Shown: piece by piece, positions 22,101-31,800 of the stretch
Layout of the letters: every line of letters begins with the position of its first letter
Position numbering within the stretch: position 1 is the first letter of the stretch
NCBI GenBank assembly: GCA_003116995.1
Contig: BDSL01000004.1
Coordinates: 868,001 to 932,000 of the forward strand
Origin: Yamagishiella unicocca
Lineage: Eukaryota > Chlorophyta > Chlorophyceae > Chlamydomonadales > Volvocaceae
Direction: 5' to 3'
DNA length: 64,000 nt
Made by a program: the position numbers and the translations under genes
The notes under the pieces: generated by a model
The model's database searches: none
Told to the model about the DNA's origin: nothing
What the model saw: only the letters and a program-made list of their open reading frames with translations

Positions 22101-24781
22101 TTAACTGCTAAGCCCGTGTTATTCATGAAGCTAAGCCCGTGTCACTAATGAAATTACAACGCCCGCACCTCCGTCAGGATCGCTCCCGAGCTGTCAATGA
22201 GGTCAAACGACTGCTTGATGACGGTGGCGGTGAGGTTGACCTTCTTGATCAGCTCGCCCACCACCACCGTGACCTCGCTCGCCACCGACCCCGGCTCCCC
22301 CACGGTAAGCGTCATGGCTAGGTCCACTGGCATGCCGCCTGGCTCCACCACCCCCATGGCGGGCTCCACAGTAAGGGGCAGGTTCCTGCGTGAGTGCGAG
22401 GAGGGGATCAGGAGCCGGAACCGGAGCACCGCCCAAGGATGCCTACTCCTACGACCCCCACCGCCGTCCGCCCACGTCTCCTAATCGGTTTTACTCTTCA
22501 GTGCCGACCCACGGGTCAGTGCCGACCCTCATACCCACCTCCCCGCAATGTCCTGAAACCCTAGGCGGCAACCGGTTCCTCCACGACCGCCCGCGCAGCG
22601 CCCCTCATCGCCGCCCCGCGTCTTCCCGCCCACCGCACCCGGCCGGAGCCCCACCATCGCAATCACGAACCCACACTCGCCCCCGCCCCCCGCCCCGCAC
22701 CCTCCTCCCATTGGCTCGCTTCTTCGGTTGGCTCGTCCCGTACGACAAGCACTCGCCTTTACGGTTCCCCCTGCGCTGCCCCCGCCGCACCTGTCCCACT
22801 CCACCCGGAAGGCCGCATGCGTGGCACCATCGTTGACCAGCTGCAGGAGCTTGGACGCCTTGCTGTCGCTGGGCAGCAGACCCAGGTTCAAGTCGCCCAC
22901 GATGCGCACCTCCGCCTTGGGCGCGTTAGCCTTGACCTGGGGCAGCGGAGGAGCGAGCAGAGGGCTTCAGCAGCCGCAGTGGGCGCATGCGCGAGGAGGG
23001 AGCCCGGCAGCGCTCATGACGCATGTGACGGCGCCTTGATGGCTTTGCGCTGCGGCTTCCCGCGTTGCTAAGCTGCTGGCTGCTAGTGCGGAGTCAGGCG
23101 GCGACCCAAAACACCGACACCGACGACGCAGTCGAGGCGACCCATCAACGGCCCCCACGCTCCCCTATAACCGCCAACCGCTCGTCCCCCACCCCACGTC
23201 CTTGTCACGAAAACCCATTTGGAGTTACGACCCGCTCCCCCCCGGGTCATCAGGTGCACAGCTGGGCAGGTCGAGTCCCCGCCAGGTTGCTGCAGTCATA
23301 CCCCTCGCCGCCACAGCCAGCCTGACCCCAGCCTGATCCCAGCCTGACCCAAGCGCTGCTACCGCTGGTGCGGCGGCGGCCGTGCCCCGGTCGGTCATCC
23401 AGCCCCCGCTATGCACCCGCCATACCAGGTCCGTGCGACTGCGCTGGGCGGGGTGGCGGCGCGCCGCCATGCCAGCCACCCAACCCCGCTCTGAAACCAC
23501 CCAACCGTATCCTCAATCCCTCACCCCTGTAGACCAGAATTCCCGAAGCCCGCATGTTTTTTGCTCCCAGCCTCCCCTTCCATGGCTGCCCGAAAGAGCC
23601 CGGGCTGCTACTGCAGGAACAGCAGCAGCGGCAGCCTGCCATCGGCCCCTTTTCCTGCCCACCCTGGCCGCTCCAAATGCCACCACCGCCAAGCTGCTCT
23701 CTCCCCAATACAACACTGTGAGGGCGGCAAGCTGCCGCCCCAACCGGGCCAGGTAGTGCCCCTGCTTGCTTGCCTGCAGCTCATAGCTCCCCGATTCCGT
23801 CTGTATCGCTATCTTATCATGCACGGCCTGCCGGTCCGCCTCGAACTTGTCGCCATCAAAGATGACCTGCGCGGTCGGGCGCGGCGCGGTGTGGTGCGGT
23901 GCAGAGCGTGAGCACGGCTAGGCGGGGAGGATATACAGGCGTGCAGGGACGGGGCTGGTGGGTTGCTGGTGTAGGGGCAGTGTGCTGACGCTGCCTGATG
24001 TGTGTTAGGTGCGCTGAGGCCGGCGTGGGTGTGACGTGGTGTGGCGCAACGGGGGCCCCCAGACGGTCTCGCTACATGCCGCAGGCGCATAAGCCCCTTT
24101 TCAGTGCGCTTCCAACACCGGCATGCGCAGACCGACAATTCGCGCTTCAGATGATGTGGGTCGGGAGCTGGGCAAAGGCCATCCCTTGTGCAGCCTCCAA
24201 ATGCGCTAGACGTGAAGGACGCCGCTGGCAATTTACCAAACTCCCTCGGTGCCAACGCTAGCAGCTGTGCTGGGCGGGTTGCGGGGGATGGACATGCGGT
24301 GGTGCTGGGGGCCGGGGAACGAGGGCGCAGTGGGTTTTGCCGGCGCCCTCGGGCCCCTCGACAGAGACGAGTGGCCGTGCTGCTAGTCCATTGCTGCCAG
24401 GCTTGCCTCCCTCGCGCTTCGCCGCGCTCGCCACGTGGGTGAGCTGTGCTGCTCACCTCGAAGCGCGTCTCCAGGCCCCCGGCGAGGCTTTGGGGCTTGA
24501 AGAAGTCCCTTAGCGTGAAGTACTTGGTCTTTGGAGGCCTGACCTTAACAATTCGTGTCCGCGAATCGAGGTTCTGTGGCGACACAGCGCGTCCGTTCCG
24601 GGCAGTCGCGCGTGCATGTCAACAGGCGTCCTTGAAGCCGGCGGGATTTGACGCACGCTATAAGCTCAATAGTGCTCACGCTGATGCTCCTCACCTTAAC
24701 AGTGACCCAGCCGCTCAAGACCTGTCCTGGCTCAACGTTCTGAAACTCGAGCACCGCCGGTGTCACCTGGAGCTGTGCCAT
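1156..24781 (-). CDS. FAP47: FAP47/CFAP47, central-apparatus protein with CH and ASH-like domains (44 exons)
   Basis: Coding exons in order: 24781-24695, 24573-24457, 23866-23774, 22936-22791, 22385-22169, 21923-21363, 20980-20849, 20566-20414, 20068-19853, 19458-19249, 19033-18794, 18442-18203, 17764-17641, 17149-16791, 16465-16177, 15869-15715, 15386-15254, 14924-14812, 14368-14220, 13831-13656, 13300-13137, 12911-12660, 12207-12062, 11852-11665, 11387-11238, 10859-10717, 10459-10307, 9951-9787, 9538-9364, 9099-8950, 8632-8391, 8105-8013, 7802-7736, 7589-7195, 6782-6638, 6454-6336, 5754-5689, 5458-5307, 4942-4483, 4273-4151, 3637-3123, 2752-2633, 2306-2120, 1641-1156. They sum to 8766 nt, 2921 aa, with all phases closing. 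The protein is a chain of ASH/MSP-like beta modules (LDFGSLYYGQ near 221, FGKVSMGSTNTRHL in exon 11, FNFGSVFVGSS in exon 15), broken by one calponin-homology domain at about 1572-1685 (YSVAESALLAW to YLHHTLPQFVP). A single internal CH domain in about 3000 aa fits CFAP47 (human about 3190 aa). The family acts in the axonemal central pair and its loss impairs sperm motility. Exon 3 ends in a GC donor. Confidence 0.93.
1654..1925. repeat. 20-bp minisatellite in the last FAP47 intron
   Basis: About 13 near-perfect copies of a 20-bp unit (GGGGTTGCGAGGGAAGAAGA on the plus strand) lie just upstream of the 3' splice site of the terminal exon. In the transcript the array is pyrimidine-rich. Because 20 is not a multiple of 3, open frames through it on both strands are artefacts. 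Confidence 0.95.
2321..2352 (-). repeat. Interspersed intronic repeat, module C
   Basis: One copy of a roughly 30-bp sequence containing GGCCGTGGATTCGCGGATT. Related copies lie at 4071-4107, 5018-5048, 8331-8360, 13874-13897 and 15645-15687, in both orientations, all in FAP47 introns. This copy is slightly diverged. Confidence 0.7.
2983..3027. repeat. CA-rich microsatellite
   Basis: A (CA)n-type tract interrupted by CG lies in the intron between FAP47 exons 41 and 42, next to a module A copy. Confidence 0.85.
3038..3122 (-). repeat. Interspersed intronic repeat, module A, at the 5' splice site of FAP47 exon 41
   Basis: Read on the transcript strand, the intron opens with GTGGGTGG, then CGAGGAAGACCCGTGGATGC, a short A-rich tract, CCGTTTAGAACAGACG and a GCATGC end. 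The same order of blocks occurs at 14144-14219, 17588-17640 and 17938-17999. The conserved part begins about 16 nt inside the intron. Confidence 0.8.
3638..3719. repeat. Tandem copies of the FAP47 exon 41 3' splice site
   Basis: A 32-33-bp unit containing the real acceptor (CTAG, then GTCCGCG in transcript sense) is repeated, placing acceptor-like copies at 3670 and 3702. Using the 3670 copy would add 33 nt, which keeps frame but inserts a TAG stop. The 3637 acceptor is therefore the productive one. Confidence 0.8.
5871..6330. repeat. 12-bp minisatellite array in FAP47 intron 36
   Basis: About 38 copies of CCCTGCCCTCC plus a variable A, G or C fill most of the intron between the exons at 6336-6454 and 5689-5754. 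The transcript strand is an unbroken series of GGG runs spaced by a few bases, which favours G-quadruplex folding. Long open frames on both strands here are a by-product of the period being a multiple of three. Confidence 0.95.
7080..7163. repeat. ACGGAC-type short tandem repeat
   Basis: Degenerate 6-bp units related to ACGGAC lie in the intron just left of FAP47 exon 35, separated from exon 34 by a short TATAAAG-containing stretch. Confidence 0.75.
8623..8774 (+). repeat. Module A-B element flanked by a 24-bp direct repeat covering the FAP47 exon 31 3' splice site
   Basis: A perfect 24-bp repeat lies at 8623-8646 and 8703-8726. Between the copies is a module A block (8646-8692, plus orientation). 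A module B block follows at 8729-8774. Each 24-bp copy contains the whole acceptor (transcript sense CACAG then AAACCGCTG). Frame closure requires the 8632 acceptor, because the other copy is 80 nt away and would shift the frame. The arrangement resembles an insertion with target duplication. Confidence 0.8.
9254..9363 (-). repeat. Composite module A-B element opening FAP47 intron 29
   Basis: In transcript orientation the intron starts GTGGGTGGG, then module A (TTCGAGGAAGGCCCGTGGAT, at 9353-9319). After about 25 nt comes module B (ACCGGTTACTCGACATGGG, then GTGTAGCTGGTGCATAG). The A-to-B order is the same as at 8646-8774 and 14381-14492. Confidence 0.8.
11198..11237 (-). repeat. Partial module A at the 5' splice site of FAP47 exon 25
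   Basis: The intron begins GTGCGCC and within 16 nt reads TTTTGAGGAAGACCCGTGGA, matching module A. The A-rich half is replaced by local CCCTGGCGCGCCCGACTC-type repeats. Weaker module A matches lie at 10221-10237 and 11461-11485. Confidence 0.65.
11406..11451 (+). repeat. Module B copy in FAP47 intron 24
   Basis: The plus strand carries GGTTACTCGACGTGGGAAGT followed by a GCTGGGGCATAG end, matching module B of the elements at 8729-8774, 9254-9292 and 27604-27650. Confidence 0.7.
11880..11998. repeat. AGCAGTT-rich tandem repeat in FAP47 intron 23
   Basis: Degenerate repeats built from AGCAGCAGTT fill the space between exon 24 and the neighbouring GC-rich spacer. Confidence 0.8.
12238..12416. 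repeat. AT-rich TAGGTATA tandem array in FAP47 intron 22
   Basis: Roughly 20 copies of an 8-10-bp unit of the TAGGTATATA/TAGGTATT type form a markedly AT-rich island in otherwise GC-rich sequence. The unit drifts gradually from left to right, as expected of slippage. Confidence 0.9.
13037..13137. repeat. CAC/GCC triplet repeats at the FAP47 exon 21 5' splice site
   Basis: CCACCA and CCGCCA triplets run up to the donor side of exon 21 on the plus strand. In the transcript they read GGTGGT, so the first bases of the intron are a GGT array offering many potential GT donors. The 13137 boundary is chosen because it keeps the frame. Confidence 0.8.
13545..13652. repeat. Roughly 27-30-bp GC-rich tandem repeat
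   Basis: About four copies of a unit containing CGCCGCCCGGTCCTG lie directly beside the donor of FAP47 exon 20. Confidence 0.85.
14144..14219 (-). repeat. Module A at the 5' splice site of FAP47 exon 19
   Basis: The intron begins GTGGGCCGGGGAGG, then TTTCGAGGAAGAGCCGTGGA, an A-rich tract, CCGTTTAGGACAGACG and GCATGCA. It follows the block order of the copy at 3038-3122. Confidence 0.8.
14381..14492 (+). repeat. Module A-B element beside the 3' splice site of FAP47 exon 19
   Basis: Module A (14381-14428) and module B (14454-14492) lie in plus orientation, antisense to FAP47. The GAAGACCC end of A sits about 13 nt from the exon 19 acceptor. Exon 19 is thus bracketed by two inverted copies, each with the same end facing the exon. 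Confidence 0.8.
14712..14811 (-). repeat. Module B copy near the 5' splice site of FAP47 exon 18
   Basis: In transcript sense, TTTACAAAGAAGAATCGGTT is followed by a block ending GTGTAGCGGGTGCATAG. It aligns with the B blocks at 9254-9292 and in GLOD4 at 27600-27652, including the A-rich lead. Confidence 0.75.
14959..15108 (+). repeat. Three tandem copies of a module-B-related unit, about 60 bp each
   Basis: Each unit contains ACCGTTGACTCGACAGGGAC (or the variant GTTTACACGACAAGGACAGG), then GATAGGGG and a G-rich spacer. The core resembles the GGTTACNCGAC core of module B, so this may be a locally amplified member of the same family. Confidence 0.75.
15645..15687 (+). repeat. Module C copy near the FAP47 exon 16 donor
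   Basis: GTCGGCCGTGGATTCGCGGA is followed by TTCTCTTATCAAACTC. A partial duplicate of GGCCGTGGATT lies just upstream. This is the longest C copy and ends about 28 nt from the exon. Confidence 0.75.
17588..17640 (-). repeat. Module A at the 5' splice site of FAP47 exon 13
   Basis: The intron starts GTGGGTG and continues at once with TTTCGAGGAAGACCCGTGGA, an AAAAAA tract and CCGTTTAGAACAGGCG. The conserved block starts only about 7 nt after the splice site, the tightest spacing seen. Confidence 0.85.
17938..17999 (-). repeat. Module A copy inside FAP47 intron 12
   Basis: In transcript sense it reads GAGGAAGACCCGTGGATGCG, AGAAAAACCGTTTAGAACAG and ACGTTTCGAGGTGCATGC. This is a full-length copy in mid-intron, not adjacent to a splice site. 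Confidence 0.8.
20083..20170. repeat. About five copies of an 18-19-bp GCGGATGGA repeat
   Basis: Units such as GCGGATGGACGGGGGGAG and GCGGATGGAAAGGGGGAG are repeated in the FAP47 intron between exons 8 and 9. Confidence 0.85.
21295..21352 (+). repeat. Interspersed intronic repeat, module D
   Basis: Contains CCTAACTGGTTTTCCTTTTC, then AGTGCCGCCACACGGGTTTC and CCCTCATACC. Relatives lie at 22478-22537, 30864-30905 (GDPD gene) and 39437-39490 (PfkB kinase gene), so the family is shared by genes on both strands. Confidence 0.75.
22478..22537 (+). repeat. Interspersed intronic repeat, module D (partly duplicated)
   Basis: CCTAATCGGTTTTACTCTTC is followed by two copies of GTGCCGACC and a CTCATACC end. 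It aligns with the copies at 21295-21352 and 39437-39490. Confidence 0.75.
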
Positions 24782-25054
24782 TTTGATAATTTACTAACTA
24801 TAGTACTTTAAGGCAACATTTTTGTAACTGTTTGCGATACTTGGTGTTGCTCGAAGGTACCATATTGCGGTCAAAGCGTTAGCCCCCAGCCGTCATGCAT
24901 CGCAACATTGGCAACTCTCAGCAAATCATACGTATGTTTTCTTGACAGCAGAAAGAGTATTAGCGCCCGCAATAATACGGCGCCGTACGAACGCTTCACA
25001 AGTTTTTGGATGCAAGGCATATAGTACCGCTTCTAGCTGACTACTTGCAGCCAC
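24782..25054. promoter_or_regulatory. Divergent promoter region, FAP47 / GLOD4
   Basis: Only 273 bp separate the two start codons, so this must hold both 5' UTRs and core promoters. It is clearly more AT-rich than the flanking exons. No canonical TATA box at a sensible distance is obvious on either strand, and transcription starts cannot be placed from sequence. Confidence 0.75.
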
Positions 25055-28010
25055 ATGCTGCGCAGTATCCCGTTTTCCATCCAGCGCCCTGTCAGATTCG
25101 ACAGGCGCAATCGCTGTATTCCGCAGGCGTCCTCGCGCGTAGCTATGGGCCCATCTCCCTGCAGGAATCTGCATTGGGTCTTCAAGGTAAGGCTTCGAAG
25201 ATTTAAATATGGTTTATCAAATGCCGAACTGGTGCCCAACCACGTCCATGGCTTTGGAACACGCACGGCGCCTTGGACCTGTCCAACGCGAAGTGCGGCC
25301 CAATCTATGGGATAAACAGAGAAGATTGGATCGAGGAACGCTCCCGGGCGCACAGCACACGCAGCATGGCCCTTTATCAGGGCTTCCAGGGGTATGCGCA
25401 AGGACCTTCACACGCACATGCATGCACCCGCACCTGTCTCCTTACCTTCACGTCTGCGCCCCAACACGCACCAACCTAATGCGCGTCCAGGTGGGAGACC
25501 GCACCGCAACCGTTCGCTTCTACCAGGATGTGCTGCTCATGGAGCCGCTGCGCCATGAAGAGGTGGGACCGGGGCGGCACTTTACTGACCGCCGAATTAC
25601 GGGCCCAGTAGAGACGAGGTGGGGTGCCGCAGGACTGAAGACACGTCCTGGGAAAGCCTGAGCAGGGGAATGTGGGCGGGTTGGAGGGCATGAGCAAGAG
25701 TGAACCCTCCTGGCTCCCCACCCCCCACCTGCCCACCCGCCTGCTACCGTAGTTTACGGAGGGCTGCGCGGCGGCCTGCAACGGACCGTACGACGGCATG
25801 TGGTCCAAAACCATGATCGGGTGAGACCTGAGGCCTGAGGCGGCAGGCCAGGGTTGGGGAGAGGAGGAGCGAAAAGGGGCCGGCTGGCCCGGCTTACGTT
25901 GGTTTGCACGTTGACGGCCTCGGAAGGCGTTAAGCACACCACCTGGTTACGCTGTGGTTTGGTTAAGCACACCACCTGGTTACGCTATCCAGTCAGGATA
26001 TGCTTGTGGGGAGCTGGCCATGCTTGGTGCGGAGCTGCGAGCGCCTCGTGCCTGAACTGACGCCCGCGATGCCCGTTCATGCCCCGTAGCTACGGTCCGG
26101 AGGACGACAACTTTGTGCTGGAGCTCACGTACAACTACGGTACGGTGTACGGTGGTACTTTGGTACAGCTGGGAGACCACATCTGAGATGAGCCTGGGGC
26201 GTCCATCCACCCACAGACCCGGATTGCAACTGGGTGTATGCCCGCCCAGTTGCTGTGGCGGGGACCGCCATTGTAGCGCCAGTTCTCGGGATACGTGTGC
26301 ATCAAATGATACAGCACGTCCAGAGGATTGAGGGCCACTTCTTGTCCTGGGTTCGCCCGGGCTTTAGGACACTGTAACATCTTCTTATGATAACACGGAT
26401 GCTGTTGTTGGAGGCCGGGGAGTGCAGCGATTGGCGCACACACGTCACTTCCACCGTACGCTGCCGTACCGCGCCGTACTCTGCCGCCTTCCAGGCGTCA
26501 AGTCGTACCAGCTGGGCAACGACTACGACGGGATCACCATCCGCAGCAAGCGGGTGTACGGCAACCTGGTTGCCAAGGTGAGGTGTGCGGTAGCTGAGAC
26601 GCACCAGCCCGCGCGTGCACTCCTCCTTTTTTTTCGCCTGCTGGACGGTGCCGTCGCCAACTCGCCTGAACCCCAACCCGAACCCACCCAACCCGACCCC
26701 GGTTCGATCCGCACAGGGTCTGGGGACACCCCACGCTGGTGGTCGTCCTGGCAGCGGTGGTGCTGCCTGCCTGGAGGTGGCGGCCCCCGACGGCTACCGC
26801 TTCCTCGTGGTGGACCTGGATGCGCCTGGGGCCTGCCCGGTGACGGAGCTGCGGCTCCACGTGACAGACCTGGAGCGATCGTTGGGTGGGTCGCTGAGGC
26901 AACGGCGAGCGTTTACTCTGTGTTTTATCCTTCAATTGTCCACAATCCTCCCACCACACCGCGCCCTCCGCCCTCCGCCTGCTCCACCCTCCGCCCTCCG
27001 CCTGCTGCGCCCTCCTGCCGTAGATTTCTGGTCGGGCTTCCTGGGCTTCGCCGCGCAGCAGCCGGCTGCTGGCGAGGCGGTGCTGTCGAGCGGCCCGAAG
27101 CAGTGCATGGTGCGGCTGGTGCAGCTGCCGCCGGGGCAGGCGCTGGAGCGAGGCACGGCGTGAGTCACAGGCAGCAGCGAGCCACATTGTATCATTATGG
27201 GTGCTCTTGTTGCCTGGGACACGAAAGAACCTTACGCCAATGATTTCCATGTTTCTCTGATTGCTTGCCTCCTGCCTCTTTCCTTCGGTTCTCTTGTCTC
27301 TCCCGCGTGCGCCACCCCACATCCCTCCTATCAACCCGTGCTCTCCTCTGCCTCGCAAACCTCCTCTCCCGCCGTGCTCCGAAAACCCTACACGCAGCTT
27401 CGGCCGGGTAGCGTTCGCGTGCCCGGGGGAGCAGCTGCAGCAGCTGGAGGCTGACGTGCGGGCGATGGGCTACGCCGTACACACGCCGTACGTGTCTTTG
27501 GATACCCCGGGCAAGGCCACGGTGCAGGTTGTCATCCTGCAGGACCCGGACGGCCATGAGGTGCGGCCGGGCTAGGGCTCCAGGGGAGTCCCGGGGGGAT
27601 TTGCAAAAATACCCGGTTACTCAACGTGGGAAGTGCAGCTGGCGCATGAGCTCCGGGCCGGGGCGGGGGGTGTCTGTGCTTTTGAACGCAGGTCAGGGGT
27701 GATGCCTGCGCAGGCGAGGCGAGAGGCGCCAGCCGTAAGGACGGCTGTCTAACAATTCTTGTTGTCGCTTGTCTGAGGCAATTCCACACGCAACGTTCGT
27801 GTCCCGATATTGGCTGGGCCGCGGTCCTGCCGCCCTCCTCTCCGCACCTCGCAGATTTGCTTTGTAGGCGAGGCGGGTTTCCGGGAGCTGTCGGTGCGGG
27901 ACCTCGCCGCACCCCGGCTGCTGGCTGAGGCGCTGGAGAAGGACGGAAGCGCGGAGTGGTTCCAGAAGCGGGCTGAGATGGAGGCGAGGATGGTCGCCAA
28001 GGGTGTGTGA
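25055..28010 (+). CDS. GLOD4: GLOD4-like glyoxalase-domain (VOC superfamily) protein, 9 exons
   Basis: Exons: 25055-25186, 25491-25562, 25753-25820, 26090-26139, 26495-26577, 26717-26885, 27024-27159, 27398-27560, 27855-28010. They sum to 1029 nt, 342 aa, with all phases consistent. Strong GLOD4 blocks are visible: [94 protein letters not shown] and FRELS. They form two vicinal-oxygen-chelate (beta-alpha-beta-beta-beta) halves. The family is related to glyoxalase I, but its enzymatic activity is not firmly established, so no reaction is assigned. The 40-residue N-terminal extension before H40 is rich in Arg and Ser and poor in acidic residues, suggesting an organellar targeting peptide; a second ATG at 25145 would remove most of it. 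The exon 6 start (26717) is the least certain boundary. The gene is head-to-head with FAP47. Confidence 0.92.
27600..27652 (+). repeat. Module B copy in GLOD4 intron 8
   Basis: TTTGCAAAAATACCCGGTTA continues as CTCAACGTGGGAAGTGCAGC, then TGGCGCATGAG. It matches the FAP47 B copies but lies in a plus-strand gene, again sense to the transcript and about 40 nt after the 5' splice site. Confidence 0.8.
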
Positions 28011-28866
28011 AGGTGAAGATCAAGTCGCTGGAGGAGTTTTAGGCGGCTGAGGTGGGGTTGGTGCATCCGATTTAAGAGCATCCAGCCAGGCCTTGGTGAC
28101 AGGGGTGGCGAGGGTTGGTTCTTGTGGGGGATGTCGAGTCTGCTGTGCCGAACGTGGGCAGCTGGCTGGCATGGTCTTACTAAGGGAGCTGTGTCGGAAA
28201 GTGGCCTGTCACATGCAGGTTCATGCGTCGCCTTGAATGGAAGAGCGGCGAATCGCGCTGATGTGTACCAATTCCCATGGTTGCGGAATAGGGTTAGGAA
28301 GTAGTTGGCGTCTGCAACCTCATCGGGTCCGCCAGTGCAGGTCCCACAGTTGCGGGTGGCGCAACGAGCGGGCAGGAAGGAAGCGGGAGCTGGAACGCGT
28401 GTGTGGATTCACCGCGTGGGAGGCACGTGTTGTATGAGCGTGAAGAGTGTCATGTAATGCTCAACGAACCATCATCGGCTGGATTTGAGAATCGTCGTCG
28501 CCAGCTGTTTGCCCAAAGGTTAGAAGCCGCAAAGGGCACGAGCGGGCATACACCCTAAGACACCCAGGACCCTGTTGGAGCCTCGGCTCATGCCCTTCTC
28601 CCGGTGCCTCAAGGCGGTTAGGGTGGTTCGCGGCTCCTCTTGCAGATTGCTCAGTGTGAAGCCGATGCGAAGCCGCTGACCTCCGATGTAGCCATGACTT
28701 TTGCATACGGTTGCAGCGAGTACGAAAGCGGAACGACCAACGACCGTCGGTTACCGTCCATTGTTTGATGCACCTAAGGTGGCTATGCATTGTTGGTTGT
28801 GTTAGCTTCTGTCACTGCCCAACCTGGACGTGTTCGCCGGTGTCCAATCGGAGCCACCGTGCAAGC
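28011..28866. other. GLOD4 3' UTR and spacer before the GDPD gene
   Basis: The two neighbours run in the same direction. The left half should be GLOD4 3' UTR up to the TGTAA at 28453. The right half must contain the promoter and 5' UTR of the GDPD gene. No other coding exon, RNA gene or repeat was recognised here. Confidence 0.55.
28453..28457 (+). terminator. Putative polyadenylation signal of GLOD4 (TGTAA)
   Basis: TGTAA lies about 440 bases after the GLOD4 stop and is the first such motif downstream on this strand. Confidence 0.5.
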
Positions 28867-31800
28867 ATGCGCGCTACAGGATGTCCCGCGCGGATGAGAA
28901 GCAGTAGCCGGCGCATTAGCTGCTTGGACATCCGGAAGTCGTTATTGGTGGCTGGCCTGCTCGCTTGCGCGAGACCGAGCCGGGCCGGCAAGCTCGACGC
29001 GGCAGCATGCTTCGAGCCTGTAAGTCAACACATAACATCATCATTTGTGTCTATTTCTGCTGATTCTGGTTTGCACCTTGCCCAGTCGGATGGCCTGCCG
29101 TTCGTCATGGCGTACCGAGGCGCGTCGGCTGGCTTCCCTGAACACAGTATCGGCGCATACGAGGCAGCTATAGACCAAGGTAGGACGCCTCTATTCTCAA
29201 AAAAGCCGTCATATCGGTCTACTTGCAGACAGCCGTCGACTGCCTTACCCTCGCGACCCGCGCACGGATTGAACGCCTGAATTCGCTTCTCCTTCCCCCT
29301 TCCAGGCGCCCACTTCATCGAATGCGATGTGGTCCTCTCCAAGGACCTTGTCCCCGTCTGCAGGCACGAGCCCAACATCGCGCAGACCACAAACGTGCTG
29401 GAGGCCCGACGGCGCCTGCGGAAGACCGCACAGCGCATCGCCGGCGGCGTTGGGGGGGCTGACGACGGCGCCGCCGCCGACGTCGACGGCGCGCCTGAGG
29501 GCCCCGTCCTTGCATCCAACCTCACCCTAGCAGAGATCAAGCAGCTCCGGGCGGTGTACCCGGACAGCGCAGCAGTCGCAGCCGCGGTGGCTGCCGGGGC
29601 GTCCCGCCCCGAGCGACACACAGTGGATGCCGTGGGCGCATGCGCGGTGCCGTGGGCGGTAAACCAGGGCAAGGCGGCGGCATTGCCGGCCGAGGCGGAG
29701 GTGGAGGCGGTGCCTGTGGCCTACCAGGTAGCCTCCCTGGAGGACCTGCTGCAGATGGCTTCGGTGGGTCTTCACAGCAGAGGGGAAGGCTCGCGCGCTG
29801 ACATTTTTTCTTCTGCTTCAATAGCACGCTGATTTGCGTCTTTGTAAATGTTTTACGAATTGTTTTTCATAATGATTTTTTACATTTTTATTTTCACGAT
29901 CTCCTCATAAATAAGTTCGTGATCCGCAGCATATCGCTGTGAAGAGGCCAGTCGAGGAGGACACAGCGGCAGAGTGGCACTGGTCCCAGCTTGTCGCCTC
30001 GTGCCCAGCCCTGCTGAACCTCAACTCCCGCCCCTCACGGGCTTGTTTTGCCCCTTGCCACTCCCGGGTGGGGCTCCCAGCCCGCCCTCACCCCTTGTTG
30101 GCAGCTCCATCGCCTATTCCCCCTCCCTCTCCTCGCCGCCCGGTCAAACATATGTCCCTGCAGGCTGCCGAGCCAGCAGTGGGCGTCGCGGTACACATCC
30201 AGGCCTCCGTGTGGCACAACTCCCTGCCGCAGGTGAAGGCCGGAAACACGACCTTCGAGGACATACTGCTGAACCTCCTGCAGCAGTACGGCTACGCAGC
30301 GGGGCCGTACGGCAGCGAGGCGTGGCGCCGCCGCCCGACGTACATGATGGCGTTTGAGGTGGGCGGCTCGGCATCTTACAGCTAGGTGCTCGCATTCGGT
30401 TGCACAGAGGATTTGAGGGCGGCGGTTGGGGCCGTTGTGAGACCGAAGGCAGACCAGGGCACACAGCTGCGACCAGCCTCCGGCCGCGGGGCCCCCCCCC
30501 ATTATATGCACACGCTACATTTCCCCAGTCACGTTACCGGTTCTCTTATGGTACCCCCCTGTCGCGGACGCTGAACGGCCCTGCCCGATACTTTACTTCA
30601 ATAACAACTCGACGGTCTGTATTCGGGCGGCTTCGGGCGTCACAGCGTCTCGCTCTGGCATGTCCGGCCACCTCACCAAGTTCTCCACCATGCGCCCAAA
30701 ACTGGCCTCTCACTCCGTTTCCCTAAACCGCGCGGGGTCATTGTTTCCCTTCGTCTGGGCATAGCGGCGGGGGTAGACATAGCGGCCGAGGTTGACCTCT
30801 GGGTTTTGTTTTCGCAAACCAGGTTCTCCAGCATGCATCTCCAAACGTGTGTACCAGACGTCTTCCTAATCTGTTTCCTAGCCAGTGCCAATTCACGTGT
30901 GTTCCCCGCGAAAACCCTCAGGCCTGCAGCCTCAAGTACCTCGCCCAAAGGACCTCGTGTCCGCTGACGCAAGTGATCGGGTGAGCTACTTCTGAGGGGG
31001 GGTGCGGGCGAAGGGAAACGGCAATCCGGTCGGTTGCTAAGGGCCGCAAGCTGGGCGCTCTGTGTCAGCCGGGCGCTCTCTGTCAGCGCTCGTTCGACTG
31101 CCACTCAAGGTCTCCCCACACACAGTCATGTTGACCCTCGAATCGCTTCCCTCTTGCTCGCCACGCTGCAAGGCCCTGACTCCTCCTCCTGCCCGTGATG
31201 CTGCCTTGTCTCTCCCCGTTGAATGTGCGTCCTTTATGCTGTGTGCTCCGGTCCTGGACGGGACGGGACGGACGCCAGGCCCACCATCCCAGACACAGGC
31301 GAGACCTGGGACAGCGCCACCAGCCCCGAGGGCCTTGCGCGCATCGCCTCGTACTGCAACTCGGTGGCTGTAGCACGGCAGCAGCTGCTGGCACCTGCGG
31401 CCACGACTGCTGGAGGCGGCGTCGCGGGCCCCGCTGGTGGGCTCGTGGCTTCGGAGCCGCTGCTGCGGATGCGGCGCGCTGGGCTACAGGTGAGCCCAAC
31501 CGACTCTCCATGCTCCGGCCGCCGTGTCGCCCCTGCCCCCGTGTCGCCCCTGCCCCCGTGTCGCCCCTGCCCCCGTGTCGCCCCTGCCCCCGTGTCGCCC
31601 CTGCCCCCGTGTCGCCCCTGCCCCCGTGTCGCCCCTGTCCCCGTGTCGCCCCTGCCCCCGTGTCGCCCCCGCCCCCGTGCCACCCCACAGACGACACACC
31701 GGGCGCGAGGGACGTTGCGAGGGGGGTCCACCGCCTGCCTGCTGCATACACATACACCTCGCCGCCCTCGCCTTCACTCGCCTCCTTCCCCCGCGCCCCT

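Noticed and set aside
1156..24781. HYDIN as the identity of the giant minus-strand gene
   Set aside because: It shares ASH-like repeats with HYDIN, but the reconstructed length (2921 aa) is far below HYDIN's roughly 5000 aa. A CH domain lies in the middle of the chain, as in CFAP47.
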